Shown: one piece after another, positions 35,107-43,109 of the stretch
Layout: each line of letters starts with the position of its first letter
Numbering within the stretch: position 1 is the stretch's first letter
Source of the DNA: Anaerolineales bacterium
GTDB lineage: Bacteria; Chloroflexota; Anaerolineae; Anaerolineales; Villigracilaceae
Direction: 5' to 3'
Assembly (NCBI GenBank): GCA_024710905.1
Contig: JANJTV010000120.1
Location: forward strand, 1-64,000
Length of the DNA stretch: 64,000 bases
Notes under the pieces: model-generated
Told to the model about the DNA's origin: nothing
The model's input: only the letters and a program-made list of their open reading frames with translations
Databases searched by the model: none
Position numbers and translations under genes: made by a program

Positions 35107-35904
35107 TTAATCTTCTTTGAACAGATCGCGCTTGATAAACGGGGCGGTCAGGAAACGCAGCATCAACCCGAAGCGCGAGAGATATTCAATATGTGCGCCA
35201 TTCTTCGGCCTGGAGAGCATTTGCTTCACAAGGAAAGGCACAACGTCCTCCACCCGGCTGGCGATGATATTAAAAATCGGTTTGAACCGCGCCCACTCGT
35301 CAGAATGCGGGTCAAATTGCCCCAGCACCATGTCCGTCTTGACCATGCCTGGCTGCAGGCTGCTAACCCGCACCTGCGTGCCCTCCAACTCGGCGGCCAG
35401 GGTCTTATTAATGAACGATACCGCCGCTTTCGACGAGCCATAAATGCCAATGCCGGGGCGCACACGGCCATTGGAGCCAAATCCTTCAAAATTAAAAATA
35501 TGCCCGAAGCCCTGCGCCAACATGCCCTTCACAGCCACACGCACGCCGTTCAGCAGGCCAAAGACATTTGCGCCAAAAATATTGTTGATGGTGGCCTGGT
35601 CCACTTCCCAGAGTTTAATTTGTGGATGCGCCAGCCCGGCGTTATTAATCCAGATGTCCACCCGTCCGAATTTGGCTACAGCGGAATCCCAGAGTTTTTG
35701 TACATCTTCCGGGCGGGTGACGTCGCAGGCGCACGAGGCGAGGCGTTCCGTACCGAAACGGGATTCCAGCTGACGGGCGGCCTGCTCCAGCGCCGCAGGG
35801 TTGCGCCCGCTGATGACGACGGAACACCCCTCGGCCAGGAATCCCCCGGCCAGACCCAATCCGATTCCCCTGGTAGAACCGGTAATGACAATCACCTTGC
35901 TCAT
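35107..35904 (-). CDS. Short-chain dehydrogenase resembling chlorophyll b reductase (NOL/NYC1)
   Basis: The protein has 265 aa. Standard SDR motifs are T-G-S-T-R-G-I-G (8-15), N-N-A-G (87-90), S144, Y155 and K159. Beyond these, three stretches recall plant NOL/NYC1 as I remember those sequences: V-D-I-W-I-N-N-A-G, H-I-F-N-x-x-G-x-G-S-x-G with Y-G-S-S-K, and P-G-M-V-x-T-x-x-x-L-G followed by F-N-I-I. NOL/NYC1 reduce the 7-formyl group of chlorophyll b. The gene overlaps the upstream barrel-protein gene by 4 nt and lies three genes from a Rieske oxygenase. A generic ketoreductase is the alternative. Confidence 0.8.
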   Translation of the reverse strand: MSKVIVITGSTRGIGLGLAGGFLAEGCSVVISGRNPAALEQAARQLESRFGTERLASCACDVTRPEDVQKLWDSAVAKFGRVDIWINNAGLAHPQIKLWEVDQATINNIFGANVFGLLNGVRVAVKGMLAQGFGHIFNFEGFGSNGRVRPGIGIYGSSKAAVSFINKTLAAELEGTQVRVSSLQPGMVKTDMVLGQFDPHSDEWARFKPIFNIIASRVEDVVPFLVKQMLSRPKNGAHIEYLSRFGLMLRFLTAPFIKRDLFKED

Positions 35905-36848
35905 GCCGCCACCCAGTTGAGCACGCCAAAGCTGGTGTATAGCATTTTGTCTGATTTGTAGAATTGCCAGACCACGCTCATGTTGAAGTTGTCGTCGATG
36001 ATGAATTCGCGGCCTTTGATTTTGAGCGACTCGCCGTAGAAGTGCTGGCTGGTGTAGAGCGCGCGGCCATAGCCAAAGGAATTGCCGAACAGGTCTGGCC
36101 CTTCAAAGAAATGGCGGTTGTTGTTGCGATAGCGATTGAACTTGTAGTTTTTGCTGAATACGCCGCTGATGGAAATGTTCATCTCGGCGTGCAGCAGGTC
36201 GAGCGGTTTGTAGTCCATGCGCACTTGGTTGGTGCCCAGTTTTCGCTGGTCTGCACCATACACCAGCATTTCACCCTGCCAGTGCCCGGATTTCTTGGAC
36301 GGCAGGATGTGTGGGTTGCGGCCATTGGTTTTTTCGGTTTCGCAGAAGGCGTCGATGCGGGTTTTGGTTTCAGCATTGGTGTGATAGTCAAACGCCACTT
36401 TGTAAATGCCGTTGAATACGGTGCAGATCTTTGGCCCGTCGTAAATGAGCGAAGAATAGACCTGGGTCTGGCCGTCGGGCAGGATGTGCACCATGGTGCG
36501 CAAGTCCCCCGTCCAGCCGGGGGAATAATAGTGCGCGTCTACTAGGCTGCCATAAGGATGTCCCGCGCCAATAAAATCCGGCCCGAGGTAAATGCGGTCC
36601 TGGTCGCTATCGATGACGCCAAATGAGAAGATATCCGAGACTTCAAAACGTGCCACCAACGGCCCGGCAGAATCCTGCAGGTGGGTGTTCATCGTATATG
36701 TGGTCGAGCCTTTTGCCTGGTCAAAGACAGACGAACGGTAGACCTTGTTGTAGCCGATGTGGTTGCCTTCGGTGTCGAAAATGGAAGGCAGGCCGTGCCA
36801 CTCGCCTTCAATGGATTTTTGCCAGTTGGAAGGTTGCGGGTTGCTCAT
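35901..36848 (-). CDS. Two-domain calycin-like (lipocalin/DUF3598-type) protein
   Basis: The protein has 315 aa with no signal peptide. Two copies of a barrel-start motif are seen: G-E-W-H-G near residue 15 and G-H-W-Q-G near 190. Each is followed by a Gly-rich turn and repeated beta strands, so two eight-stranded barrels in tandem are likely. The same motif occurs in three other proteins of this operon. Barrels of this type include bilin lyases (CpcS) and other tetrapyrrole carriers, which would fit the neighbours. Function is not proven. The ATG at 36848 has AGGAG upstream; the codon at 36851 is TTG. Confidence 0.65.
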   Translation of the reverse strand: MSNPQPSNWQKSIEGEWHGLPSIFDTEGNHIGYNKVYRSSVFDQAKGSTTYTMNTHLQDSAGPLVARFEVSDIFSFGVIDSDQDRIYLGPDFIGAGHPYGSLVDAHYYSPGWTGDLRTMVHILPDGQTQVYSSLIYDGPKICTVFNGIYKVAFDYHTNAETKTRIDAFCETEKTNGRNPHILPSKKSGHWQGEMLVYGADQRKLGTNQVRMDYKPLDLLHAEMNISISGVFSKNYKFNRYRNNNRHFFEGPDLFGNSFGYGRALYTSQHFYGESLKIKGREFIIDDNFNMSVVWQFYKSDKMLYTSFGVLNWVAA

Positions 36849-36865
36849 CAAATCTCCTTACAAGA

Positions 36866-37588
36866 CTATTTTTCAACCGATTGATTAATCAGGACGTGAC
36901 GCATTTTTTCGCTGGTTTCCGCGCCAACCAATCGCTCCACCTGCGCCCAGACCTTGTCCACGTTCGGGTCAAAAATGGCGGCGCGATTCAGTTGGTCGCG
37001 CCCGGCAAAGTCGGCGGCAGGCACCGCCCCGGTGGGAATGCCATTTTCGACCAGGTTAAACCAGTGTTCGAGATAGCCATTCACCGGGGCCTGGATCTGC
37101 CCAAACGCCGATTCGTTTGCGCGGTAAGCCAGCATCCACGGCGACATGAGCGCGTATTGCTTCGGCCCAAGCTGGGCGGGAGTCAGGCCTTCAATTTTCT
37201 TGGCTTCTTCAAAAATAGGCGTCAGGTCGTCAAAGATGGCGTTCAGGTAAGCCAGGTTGGCGCCCAGGTCGGCGCGCGGAATCAGGTCCAGGTGGAAGGC
37301 AAAGTACGGCCCGGCCAGCACCGAATCGAGGGTGAAATGCGGGATGTAGCTGCCCGGCGCAGTGAAGGCAAAGATCATGTGCGAATCCAGGCCGATCGGC
37401 GGGACGGCCAGGCCAATGTAAACCATCTTGTGAACCTTATCACCGCTAAACAGGCGCAGGCTGCCCACCGGGGCCGGGGACATCGGGCTGGTGAGGGTCA
37501 TGTACGGCGCGCCGATTTCGGTCAGGCCAAAGCGTTTCTGGATTTTTTCAAGCGTTCCAAGCGAAAGCTGGGCAGGCAGGGAGGACAT
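36866..37588 (-). CDS. Red chlorophyll catabolite reductase (RCCR) homolog A
   Basis: The protein has 240 aa. The core matches plant RCCR (Pfam RCC_reductase, related to ferredoxin-dependent bilin reductases): Y-I-P-H-F-T-L-D (81-88), then H-L-D-L-I-P-R-A-D-L (99-108) and the C-terminal R-D-Q-L-N-R-A-A-I-F-D-P-N-V-D (197-211). D88 aligns with Glu154 of Arabidopsis RCCR, and an Asp in 207-211 with Asp291, both reported active-site residues. RCCR reduces the C20/C1 double bond of the open tetrapyrrole with ferredoxin electrons. The gene lies 28 nt downstream of the Rieske oxygenase in the same operon. The substrate may differ from the plant one. Confidence 0.75.
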   Translation of the reverse strand: MSSLPAQLSLGTLEKIQKRFGLTEIGAPYMTLTSPMSPAPVGSLRLFSGDKVHKMVYIGLAVPPIGLDSHMIFAFTAPGSYIPHFTLDSVLAGPYFAFHLDLIPRADLGANLAYLNAIFDDLTPIFEEAKKIEGLTPAQLGPKQYALMSPWMLAYRANESAFGQIQAPVNGYLEHWFNLVENGIPTGAVPAADFAGRDQLNRAAIFDPNVDKVWAQVERLVGAETSEKMRHVLINQSVEK

Positions 37589-37616
37589 GGTGTACTTCTC
37601 CGTGATGGGAATAAAT

Positions 37617-38741
37617 CTAGTCGCCGGATTCCGGCTTGACAGTCGGCACTTCTTTCAACACCCAGGCCTTGGCCAGGTCGGGGTTGTCCTTGCGGGCCGG
37701 GGAGGGAATCACCACAGCATGCTGGCGGCCGTATTCCTGTTTGATGCGGTGAATATCAATCTGCCAACCCTTATCAATATATTTCTGGCGCATGCGGCGG
37801 TAAGCAATCTGGATGCCGTCTGATTTGACCGACAATTCCGCGCCAATGTCGTAGGGCAGCAGTTCCGGGCGCTGGGAGAGCACAATCGGGTAATCCTGAT
37901 TGAATATTTTCAGCACACGCTTGAGGGCGTCACCATCTGCCCAACTACCTTTGAAAAAGGTGCGCAGTTGCGTCCATTTTGTGATGGTTTTGTATTCATC
38001 CACCGGCAGGTGGAAGTTGAACAGAATCATCAGGCCCATCGGCAGGGTGACTTCCAGCAGGGTCATGCAGGGCATCCAGAAGGCGGCGCGGGTCTTTACA
38101 CCGGGACGATCTTCTTTATAAAGACTGCTCCACAGGCCCTTGATATTCTTCCTCGGCGGTTTGAGCGTCACCGTCATGCTGCCGCCGTAGGGATAATCCT
38201 CCACTTCGTAATCGGGGATGTCCGGCTCTTCGCGGTTGCCGAACGCGCCGCCATGCACAAACGGGGCGTGGGCGGCATCCAGGCTGTTTTCAAGGGCGCG
38301 CTCGTAGTACACATCCCACTCGAATGTGCCGCGCACCACCCGGAATTGCGGGTCGTCAAAGTAAGGCAATTCGGGCAGGGGCGGGCGTTCCGCTTCGGGC
38401 AGGTCACCCAGGAAGGCCCAGATATAGCCATATTTTTCGACCGTCGGGTACGAATCCACACGCGCCTTCTTGGGTGGGACAAGATCGGGGTGGGCAGGGA
38501 TTTTGACGCACGAACCATCAGCCTTGTATTCCCAGCCGTGGTACGGGCAGACAATACAGTCGCCGTTCATCCAGCCGTCTGAAAGTGCCCCGCCGCGATG
38601 CACGCACAGGTCACTCAGCACATGCGCCACACCGTCCGGCGTACGGTAGATGACGAATTCCTGTTCGAGAGCCGTCACCCGCAAGGGTTTGTCTTTGATG
38701 AGATGAGCAAATTCGAGCGGCCACCAAAAGTTCTTTAACAT
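37617..38741 (-). CDS. Rieske [2Fe-2S] oxygenase, pheophorbide a oxygenase/VanA-like
   Basis: The protein has 374 aa. The Rieske cluster ligands are C46-V-H48 and C65-P-Y-H68. The mononuclear iron site is N152-x2-D155-x2-H158-x4-H163 in E-N-S-L-D-A-A-H-A-P-F-V-H, the order found in pheophorbide a oxygenase (PaO), chlorophyll a oxygenase, TIC55 and vanillate demethylase. No membrane helices or C-terminal CxxC are obvious, unlike plant PaO. PaO opens the chlorin ring and gives the RCCR substrate; here the gene is flanked by two RCCR homologs (one directly, one across the hydrolase). The ATG at 38741 has AGGAG 8 nt upstream. Electron donors are not encoded here, apart from the flavin reductase fusion. 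Confidence 0.85.
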   Translation of the reverse strand: MLKNFWWPLEFAHLIKDKPLRVTALEQEFVIYRTPDGVAHVLSDLCVHRGGALSDGWMNGDCIVCPYHGWEYKADGSCVKIPAHPDLVPPKKARVDSYPTVEKYGYIWAFLGDLPEAERPPLPELPYFDDPQFRVVRGTFEWDVYYERALENSLDAAHAPFVHGGAFGNREEPDIPDYEVEDYPYGGSMTVTLKPPRKNIKGLWSSLYKEDRPGVKTRAAFWMPCMTLLEVTLPMGLMILFNFHLPVDEYKTITKWTQLRTFFKGSWADGDALKRVLKIFNQDYPIVLSQRPELLPYDIGAELSVKSDGIQIAYRRMRQKYIDKGWQIDIHRIKQEYGRQHAVVIPSPARKDNPDLAKAWVLKEVPTVKPESGD

Positions 38742-38757
38742 CTTCTTTTCTCCTTGT

Positions 38758-39723
38758 TTACCTGGTTTCAAACCGAGTAATGAACGGATTCTCCCTTGCG
38801 ATTTGGGCTAACGATTCAAAACTTTGCCTGCCAACTGCCGCCCGGATGAAAGCATCCACCAGTTCGACGAACACCTGCCGCAGGGCGGCCTGGTCGCCGC
38901 TTGCGGGCTGTTCCAGGAATCCGCGCCCGGTGGTGTCATCGTGTGGATGACAGGCCAGGAAGTGGTTGGCGCCCTCGAGGATGGCCAGCGCCGCCGGGTT
39001 TTTGGCCGCTTCGGCAAAAGTACGTTCCAGGAGCAGGGTGGGCGTTCCCTGCCCGTCGAGGGCATAACGATGGCTGGAGGCTTCCACCACCCCATCCTGC
39101 GCCCCACCTACAATCAGGAGCGGGTTTTCGGGCAGGGATAAAACCGTGCCAGCCGCATAGCCAAGCATGGTGCTGGCCCCGCTGTGTGCGCCGTAGGCGA
39201 ACGAACCCACCACCTGCGGGAACCATTCGCGGTTGGCGTTCAGCAGCGCGATGGTGCCACCCGCCGAATGACCACCGAGAATCACTTTGTTCACATCCAG
39301 CAGGCCTGCCAGCACGGAGCTTTCGTTCAGGCGGCTGAGTTCTTCCAGCATGGCGGGCAGGGCCGAGGCAGAGGGGCCGGAGCCGTAGGCATCCGCTTTA
39401 AGGGCGGCCAGATCCATGCCGGGGGTTAACGCCACCGAGCCGGGCAGGTCTTCCGCAATCCAACTCATCAGCATTGTCACCACACCGCGCCGGGCCAATT
39501 CCACGGCCAGCCAGGCATAAGATTCCATGCCGACGTTCACACCGGGCAGGAAGATCACCACCGGGTAGGGCGCGCGGTTGGTATCCGCCGGAATGACACC
39601 GGTGTTGCGTTCGTTGGGTGTATCGCCAAACACAGCCGGGTAGTACACCTTGAGCGTGATGGTGTCATACGGGGCTGTGGCGTTGGCCACCTTTGCAGCA
39701 CGGAAAAAAGCCCGAACCATCAT
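38758..39723 (-). CDS. Alpha/beta hydrolase, chlorophyllase-like esterase
   Basis: The protein has 321 aa. It has Y-P-V-V-I-F-L-P-G (53-61), the nucleophile elbow G-G-H-S-A-G-G with S153, acid D210 in G-G-A-Q-D and base H254 in G-A-N-H-F. The order and the elbow recall plant chlorophyllase (G-H-S-R-G-G), which removes phytol from chlorophyll, but PET-hydrolase and dienelactone-hydrolase-like esterases share these features. No signal peptide is clear. The ATG at 39723 overlaps the RCCR-B stop by 4 nt. The chlorophyllase assignment rests largely on context. Confidence 0.72.
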   Translation of the reverse strand: MMVRAFFRAAKVANATAPYDTITLKVYYPAVFGDTPNERNTGVIPADTNRAPYPVVIFLPGVNVGMESYAWLAVELARRGVVTMLMSWIAEDLPGSVALTPGMDLAALKADAYGSGPSASALPAMLEELSRLNESSVLAGLLDVNKVILGGHSAGGTIALLNANREWFPQVVGSFAYGAHSGASTMLGYAAGTVLSLPENPLLIVGGAQDGVVEASSHRYALDGQGTPTLLLERTFAEAAKNPAALAILEGANHFLACHPHDDTTGRGFLEQPASGDQAALRQVFVELVDAFIRAAVGRQSFESLAQIARENPFITRFETR

Positions 39724-40520
39724 TCTGGCCGCGGGTTTACCCGGTCGCCGCCCCACAGGCCGCGCACCAGTTTGTCGGCCATGTCCTTGCCAAAAAGTTG
39801 TTCGCCAACCACATTGGCCGGGTCGCGGTCTGCAATTGCGCGCCGGACAGCCAGGTCGCGGGCTGCCAGCGCGGGCCGTTCGCTGGCAGGGGTGGGCTCA
39901 GCTTCGTTGACGTTCTTCAGCCAGCCATCGAACATCCAGTGCGCCAGGTCGCGGATTTCGCTGACTGCCTTGTCCGTCGGCTGCACCAGGTAAACAAAAC
40001 CAGTCTGCGAGACAGACGTGCGCATGTACACATCGCGGCTGATGAACGGGCGGTAGTCCGGGTTGTCCTGGAATTCGCGCCACTTGTTGTTTACCGGCAG
40101 GTAATATTTATCCAGGTAATCCAGGTCCACCATTAAATCGACACGCGGGATGTAATCAAAATAGAAGAAAATATCGGGCATTGTGCCCATGGCCATGCCA
40201 AAATGCGGCGCCTTGACTTGCGGCCCGAGCCAGACGGTGAAATGCATGTTGGTAAAGCTGTGCTTCGGGTTGCCAATGTGGCTGTGCACCAGCCAGTCGA
40301 TCTCCGGCCCGGTGAACGTGTTCAGCGAGCCTTTGGCGTTGCCATCCAGCGAGGTGTAGCTGGCAAACGGCGCGGTGGAGGCGTCTGGTGTCAGCTCAAA
40401 GCGGGCGGCCAGTTTTTCGCTCAGTTCGCGGGTAATTTCCCACAGCTTGCCAAACCAGCCAGAGGTATCCACATTGGGCTGGGCGGCCAATAATTCCATC
40501 AGCGATTGCGTTGTAGCCAT
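39720..40520 (-). CDS. Red chlorophyll catabolite reductase (RCCR) homolog B
   Basis: The protein has 266 aa. It is the closer of the two to plant RCCR: K-A-P-H-F (103-107), F-D-Y-I-P-R-V-D-L (121-129), D-Y-L-D-K-Y-Y (134-140), S-R-D-V-Y-M-R-T (161-168) and R-D-L-A-V-R-R-A-I-A-D-R-D (221-233). D233 fits the place of Asp291, but the residue aligned with Glu154 is A110, whereas homolog A has Asp there. The two paralogs may therefore differ in stereochemistry or substrate, or act as a heteromer. The gene overlaps the hydrolase gene and follows a barrel-protein gene by 13 nt. Confidence 0.82.
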   Translation of the reverse strand: MATTQSLMELLAAQPNVDTSGWFGKLWEITRELSEKLAARFELTPDASTAPFASYTSLDGNAKGSLNTFTGPEIDWLVHSHIGNPKHSFTNMHFTVWLGPQVKAPHFGMAMGTMPDIFFYFDYIPRVDLMVDLDYLDKYYLPVNNKWREFQDNPDYRPFISRDVYMRTSVSQTGFVYLVQPTDKAVSEIRDLAHWMFDGWLKNVNEAEPTPASERPALAARDLAVRRAIADRDPANVVGEQLFGKDMADKLVRGLWGGDRVNPRPE

Positions 40521-40533
40521 ACAGTTCTCTCTC

Positions 40534-41373
40534 CTATTCAGGTGTCAGGTGGTAAAACTCAACGTGCGTCACGGCATGATCGGTGAACCACTTGCGCAGG
40601 CCGAGCAGGTGCCTGCCTGCCGGGTCCAGGACTTCCATGATTTCCAAAATCGTGTCGCCGCCTGCGGCCAGTTCGGCTTCAAACAGGTGGCCGGTTTGTT
40701 TGGATAAGCCGGTTAAATGGTCGCTGGTAATACGCCGGATTCCGTCCTGGGGAGCGGGTTCCAGCAGCCAGGACTGCTCCCCGCCGGAATCTGACCACCC
40801 GGAGGCGTGATACTGTCTCGATAAGGTGTTTTCCAATTCCACAATGCCCGCCGCGCTCACCCGTCGCAGGCTGCCAGACCAATTGGGTGCAACCTGCTCC
40901 GGCCGGGTCTGTGCGCCAAAGGTCGGGTAGTCCATGCCAGTGGTTTCCTCTAAAACAGCAATCCCGACAATATTGGCCCGAACCTCGCCCGCCGTGTGGA
41001 ATTTACCGCCGGTTAATTGCAGGTTGGGCCCGGCCAGCAGGCCAAAGGATGTGAAGTTGAAACCCAGGCGCGTCCAGAAACCACGCCCGGTGATGACTCC
41101 CTCGCCCCAGGCCAGGCCTGTGCCAATCACATCCGGGCCGTGGTAGCGGCGGGCGCGCCCATTCACCGAAAGGTCAAAGACCCACTCGCCCGCAAAACGA
41201 CCGAGCGCATGAGACTTCAATTGTTCATCCGGCAGGCAGACCTGCGTTACACGGATGCGGCCATCTTCCAGGCGGTGCAGACTGCGCCGCTGGCGATTAA
41301 TGCCTGCAAATGAGCCATCTGCGTTGTAAACGTACTCGCTAACCAGCCAAGAACCTAGAAAAGAAACAGACAT
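40534..41373 (-). CDS. Calycin-like protein, paralog 2
   Basis: The protein has 279 aa, beta-rich, with no signal peptide. It starts with L-G-S-W-L-V-S-E-Y, a variant of the G-x-W barrel motif, and has a second motif N-W-S-G-S-L near 170. The mid region G-L-L-A-G-P-N-L-Q-L-T-G-G is typical strand-turn sequence. It is a weak paralog of the products at 35901 and 41378. The ATG at 41373 lies 4 nt after the upstream stop; the frame extends to a TTG at 41391. A carrier or chaperone for a hydrophobic pigment is suggested by the operon only. Confidence 0.58.
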   Translation of the reverse strand: MSVSFLGSWLVSEYVYNADGSFAGINRQRRSLHRLEDGRIRVTQVCLPDEQLKSHALGRFAGEWVFDLSVNGRARRYHGPDVIGTGLAWGEGVITGRGFWTRLGFNFTSFGLLAGPNLQLTGGKFHTAGEVRANIVGIAVLEETTGMDYPTFGAQTRPEQVAPNWSGSLRRVSAAGIVELENTLSRQYHASGWSDSGGEQSWLLEPAPQDGIRRITSDHLTGLSKQTGHLFEAELAAGGDTILEIMEVLDPAGRHLLGLRKWFTDHAVTHVEFYHLTPE

Positions 41374-41377
41374 GGCA

Positions 41378-42280
41378 TCAGCGCGATTCAAACGTCAGGA
41401 TGCCGACCTGCGCGCCAATGCGCTGGCCGCCGCGATACCATAAATGCACAACGGCTTTCACGTCACCGGTGTGGGTGACCACCTCCCGCCGCCAGACTCG
41501 CAGGCTGGGCCGCAGGTGTTGGATGTGCCCACTGGAAGCCCGCCCGCCGCACAGGTTGTACGAACCGGCCAGATCGCCGGGGCCGGACCAAGCCTGGAAG
41601 CCGTTGGTTTTCCATTTAACGGTGGTAGGCTGCGGATCGTACGCCATCCCGGAATAACTGATTTCAACCTGGTTCCCGTTCGTTTCAACGGTCTCCACAT
41701 ATTCGTTGGCGGAAATCTCGTTCAATTTTTCATCCAGCACGGCCAGCCTGCCGCGCCACACGCCTTTGCGGTGTAATAGGATTTCGCCGCGCCCGGCGGC
41801 CGGGTCATTTTTTAGGTCGTGTTCGCTGCCATCCACCAGGCCGGGGATACCTTCGAAGGCATCCTCCACACGCTGGTTTTCGCCAACCACACTGTAGATT
41901 AACTGGTCGCCGCGCGAAAGTTGGGCCAGGCTGAGCTGGGTTTTCCCGTCTGGCAGCACCATCAGGAAAAAACGCTGGCTCATGCCAATCGCCGCCCAGT
42001 AGGAGTTTGAATCGACCAGGGTTTCAGTGAGCGGTTCGGCGTAGCCGACATTCACCGGGCCCTGGTACAAGCGCTCAGTCTTGCGGTCTTCAATGAAATA
42101 ATGACCCGAAAACTTGAACGGGCCGAGGAAAGAAAGGTCGATGCGAATGCGGTTTTCGGCCACCTGCTGCACATTGCGGCGGTCGGTGCCATTGCCCAAA
42201 AAGCAGCCTTCGCCGGAGTACACCTCGGCGCACCCGGCCCATTTGCCGGCCGCTTTGCTGAAACCTTCGCTGCGCGACAT
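41378..42280 (-). CDS. Calycin-like protein, paralog 3 (two domains)
   Basis: The protein has 300 aa. Two barrel motifs are seen: G-K-W-A-G-C-A-E-V-Y (12-21) and G-V-W-R-G-R-L-A-V-L (about 175-184). Strand patterns match the protein at 35901, including the bridging D-S-N-S-Y-W and L-P-D-G-K-T-Q segments, where the paralog has D-A-H-Y-Y-S and L-P-D-G-Q-T-Q. There is no signal peptide or membrane segment. It is separated from the DUF3891 gene by 2 nt. A tetrapyrrole-binding role is inferred. Confidence 0.62.
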   Translation of the reverse strand: MSRSEGFSKAAGKWAGCAEVYSGEGCFLGNGTDRRNVQQVAENRIRIDLSFLGPFKFSGHYFIEDRKTERLYQGPVNVGYAEPLTETLVDSNSYWAAIGMSQRFFLMVLPDGKTQLSLAQLSRGDQLIYSVVGENQRVEDAFEGIPGLVDGSEHDLKNDPAAGRGEILLHRKGVWRGRLAVLDEKLNEISANEYVETVETNGNQVEISYSGMAYDPQPTTVKWKTNGFQAWSGPGDLAGSYNLCGGRASSGHIQHLRPSLRVWRREVVTHTGDVKAVVHLWYRGGQRIGAQVGILTFESR

Positions 42281-42282
42281 GC

Positions 42283-43098
42283 CTAACCTGCCACCAACCG
42301 GTAAGACTGCACCTGCCGGGGCGTGGTCTGGAAAATGTGGGCAAAATCCGCGCCCTGCGGCTGGGGGGTGATGAAACGGCCTTCAACGCGGACTTCAATC
42401 GATTCGTCTTCAAAGGGGAAGGGGCTGAGCGCATAGCTGCCATCGCCGCGCGGGGCAATTTGCAGCATCAGGTTGTTGCCCTGGCCATCCGGCACATTGA
42501 GGAAGGAAGCTTCCTTGCGGGCTTCGGCATGAGTCATGTGGAAGTACAGCGAAAGGGTGTCGAAGAATTGCAATAACTTGTAATTATTGAACAGGGCGGT
42601 TTGCTCGACCCAGGCGGCGGTCTCCGGGTCAGCGGCCAGGGCAGCCTTGAGCCGTTCCTGGCGGGCCAGTTCGTCGGCCAGCATTTGCTGCGCGGCAGCC
42701 TTGTGCTCCTCGGCAATTTTGTCAATAAAAATGAAATCAGACATGCCATAGCGGCCATTAAACAGTCCGTAGGTATGCATGGAGGAAAGTAGGCCACAGT
42801 AGGCATGGTGTTTCTCATTAAAATCCGGCGATCCCTTAGAGGTGCGAATCAGGTACGGCAGGGGCGTCTGGGTCAGGTGGTGTGGCAGGCCGGTGGCCGG
42901 GGATTGTTCACGCAGGCCATCCACAGGCTGCCAGCCTTCATCATGATGCGACACAATATAAACCATCAGGTCATGCGGAACGGGTTTTGCAAATTGCCGG
43001 TTGCCAAACTGGCTGGCAAACTGCCCGCTCATGCGAGCGTGGTCGGCCTGTTCTATCGCAAAATGGGGCTGGCCCTCGGCGGCGGTCTGGATGATCAT
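42283..43098 (-). CDS. DUF3891-family protein
   Basis: The protein has 271 aa. It begins with Q-A-D-H-A-R-M-S-G-Q-F-A and has conserved His/Asp clusters S-H-H-D-E-G-W (50-56), S-S-M-H-T-Y-G-L (about 104-111) and F-N-N-Y-K-L-L-Q-F-F-D-T-L-S-L. These fit DUF3891, an uncharacterised helical family whose His/Asp pattern recalls HD-type metal enzymes. A metal-dependent hydrolase or a dechelatase-like role is conceivable in this operon, but there is no direct evidence. It lies 11 nt after the small barrel gene and 2 nt before the next. Confidence 0.75.
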   Translation of the reverse strand: MIIQTAAEGQPHFAIEQADHARMSGQFASQFGNRQFAKPVPHDLMVYIVSHHDEGWQPVDGLREQSPATGLPHHLTQTPLPYLIRTSKGSPDFNEKHHAYCGLLSSMHTYGLFNGRYGMSDFIFIDKIAEEHKAAAQQMLADELARQERLKAALAADPETAAWVEQTALFNNYKLLQFFDTLSLYFHMTHAEARKEASFLNVPDGQGNNLMLQIAPRGDGSYALSPFPFEDESIEVRVEGRFITPQPQGADFAHIFQTTPRQVQSYRLVAG

Positions 43099-43109
43099 GA
43101 TCGGCTCCT

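Noticed and set aside
36866-40520. RCCR-like proteins read as phycocyanobilin- or biliverdin-reducing PcyA-type enzymes
   Set aside because: The families are related, but the blocks seen (K-A-P-x-F, D-x-x-P-R-x-D-L, R-D-x3-R-x-x-I-x-D) match RCCR better, and no heme oxygenase or phytochrome gene is adjacent. A bilin substrate is still possible.
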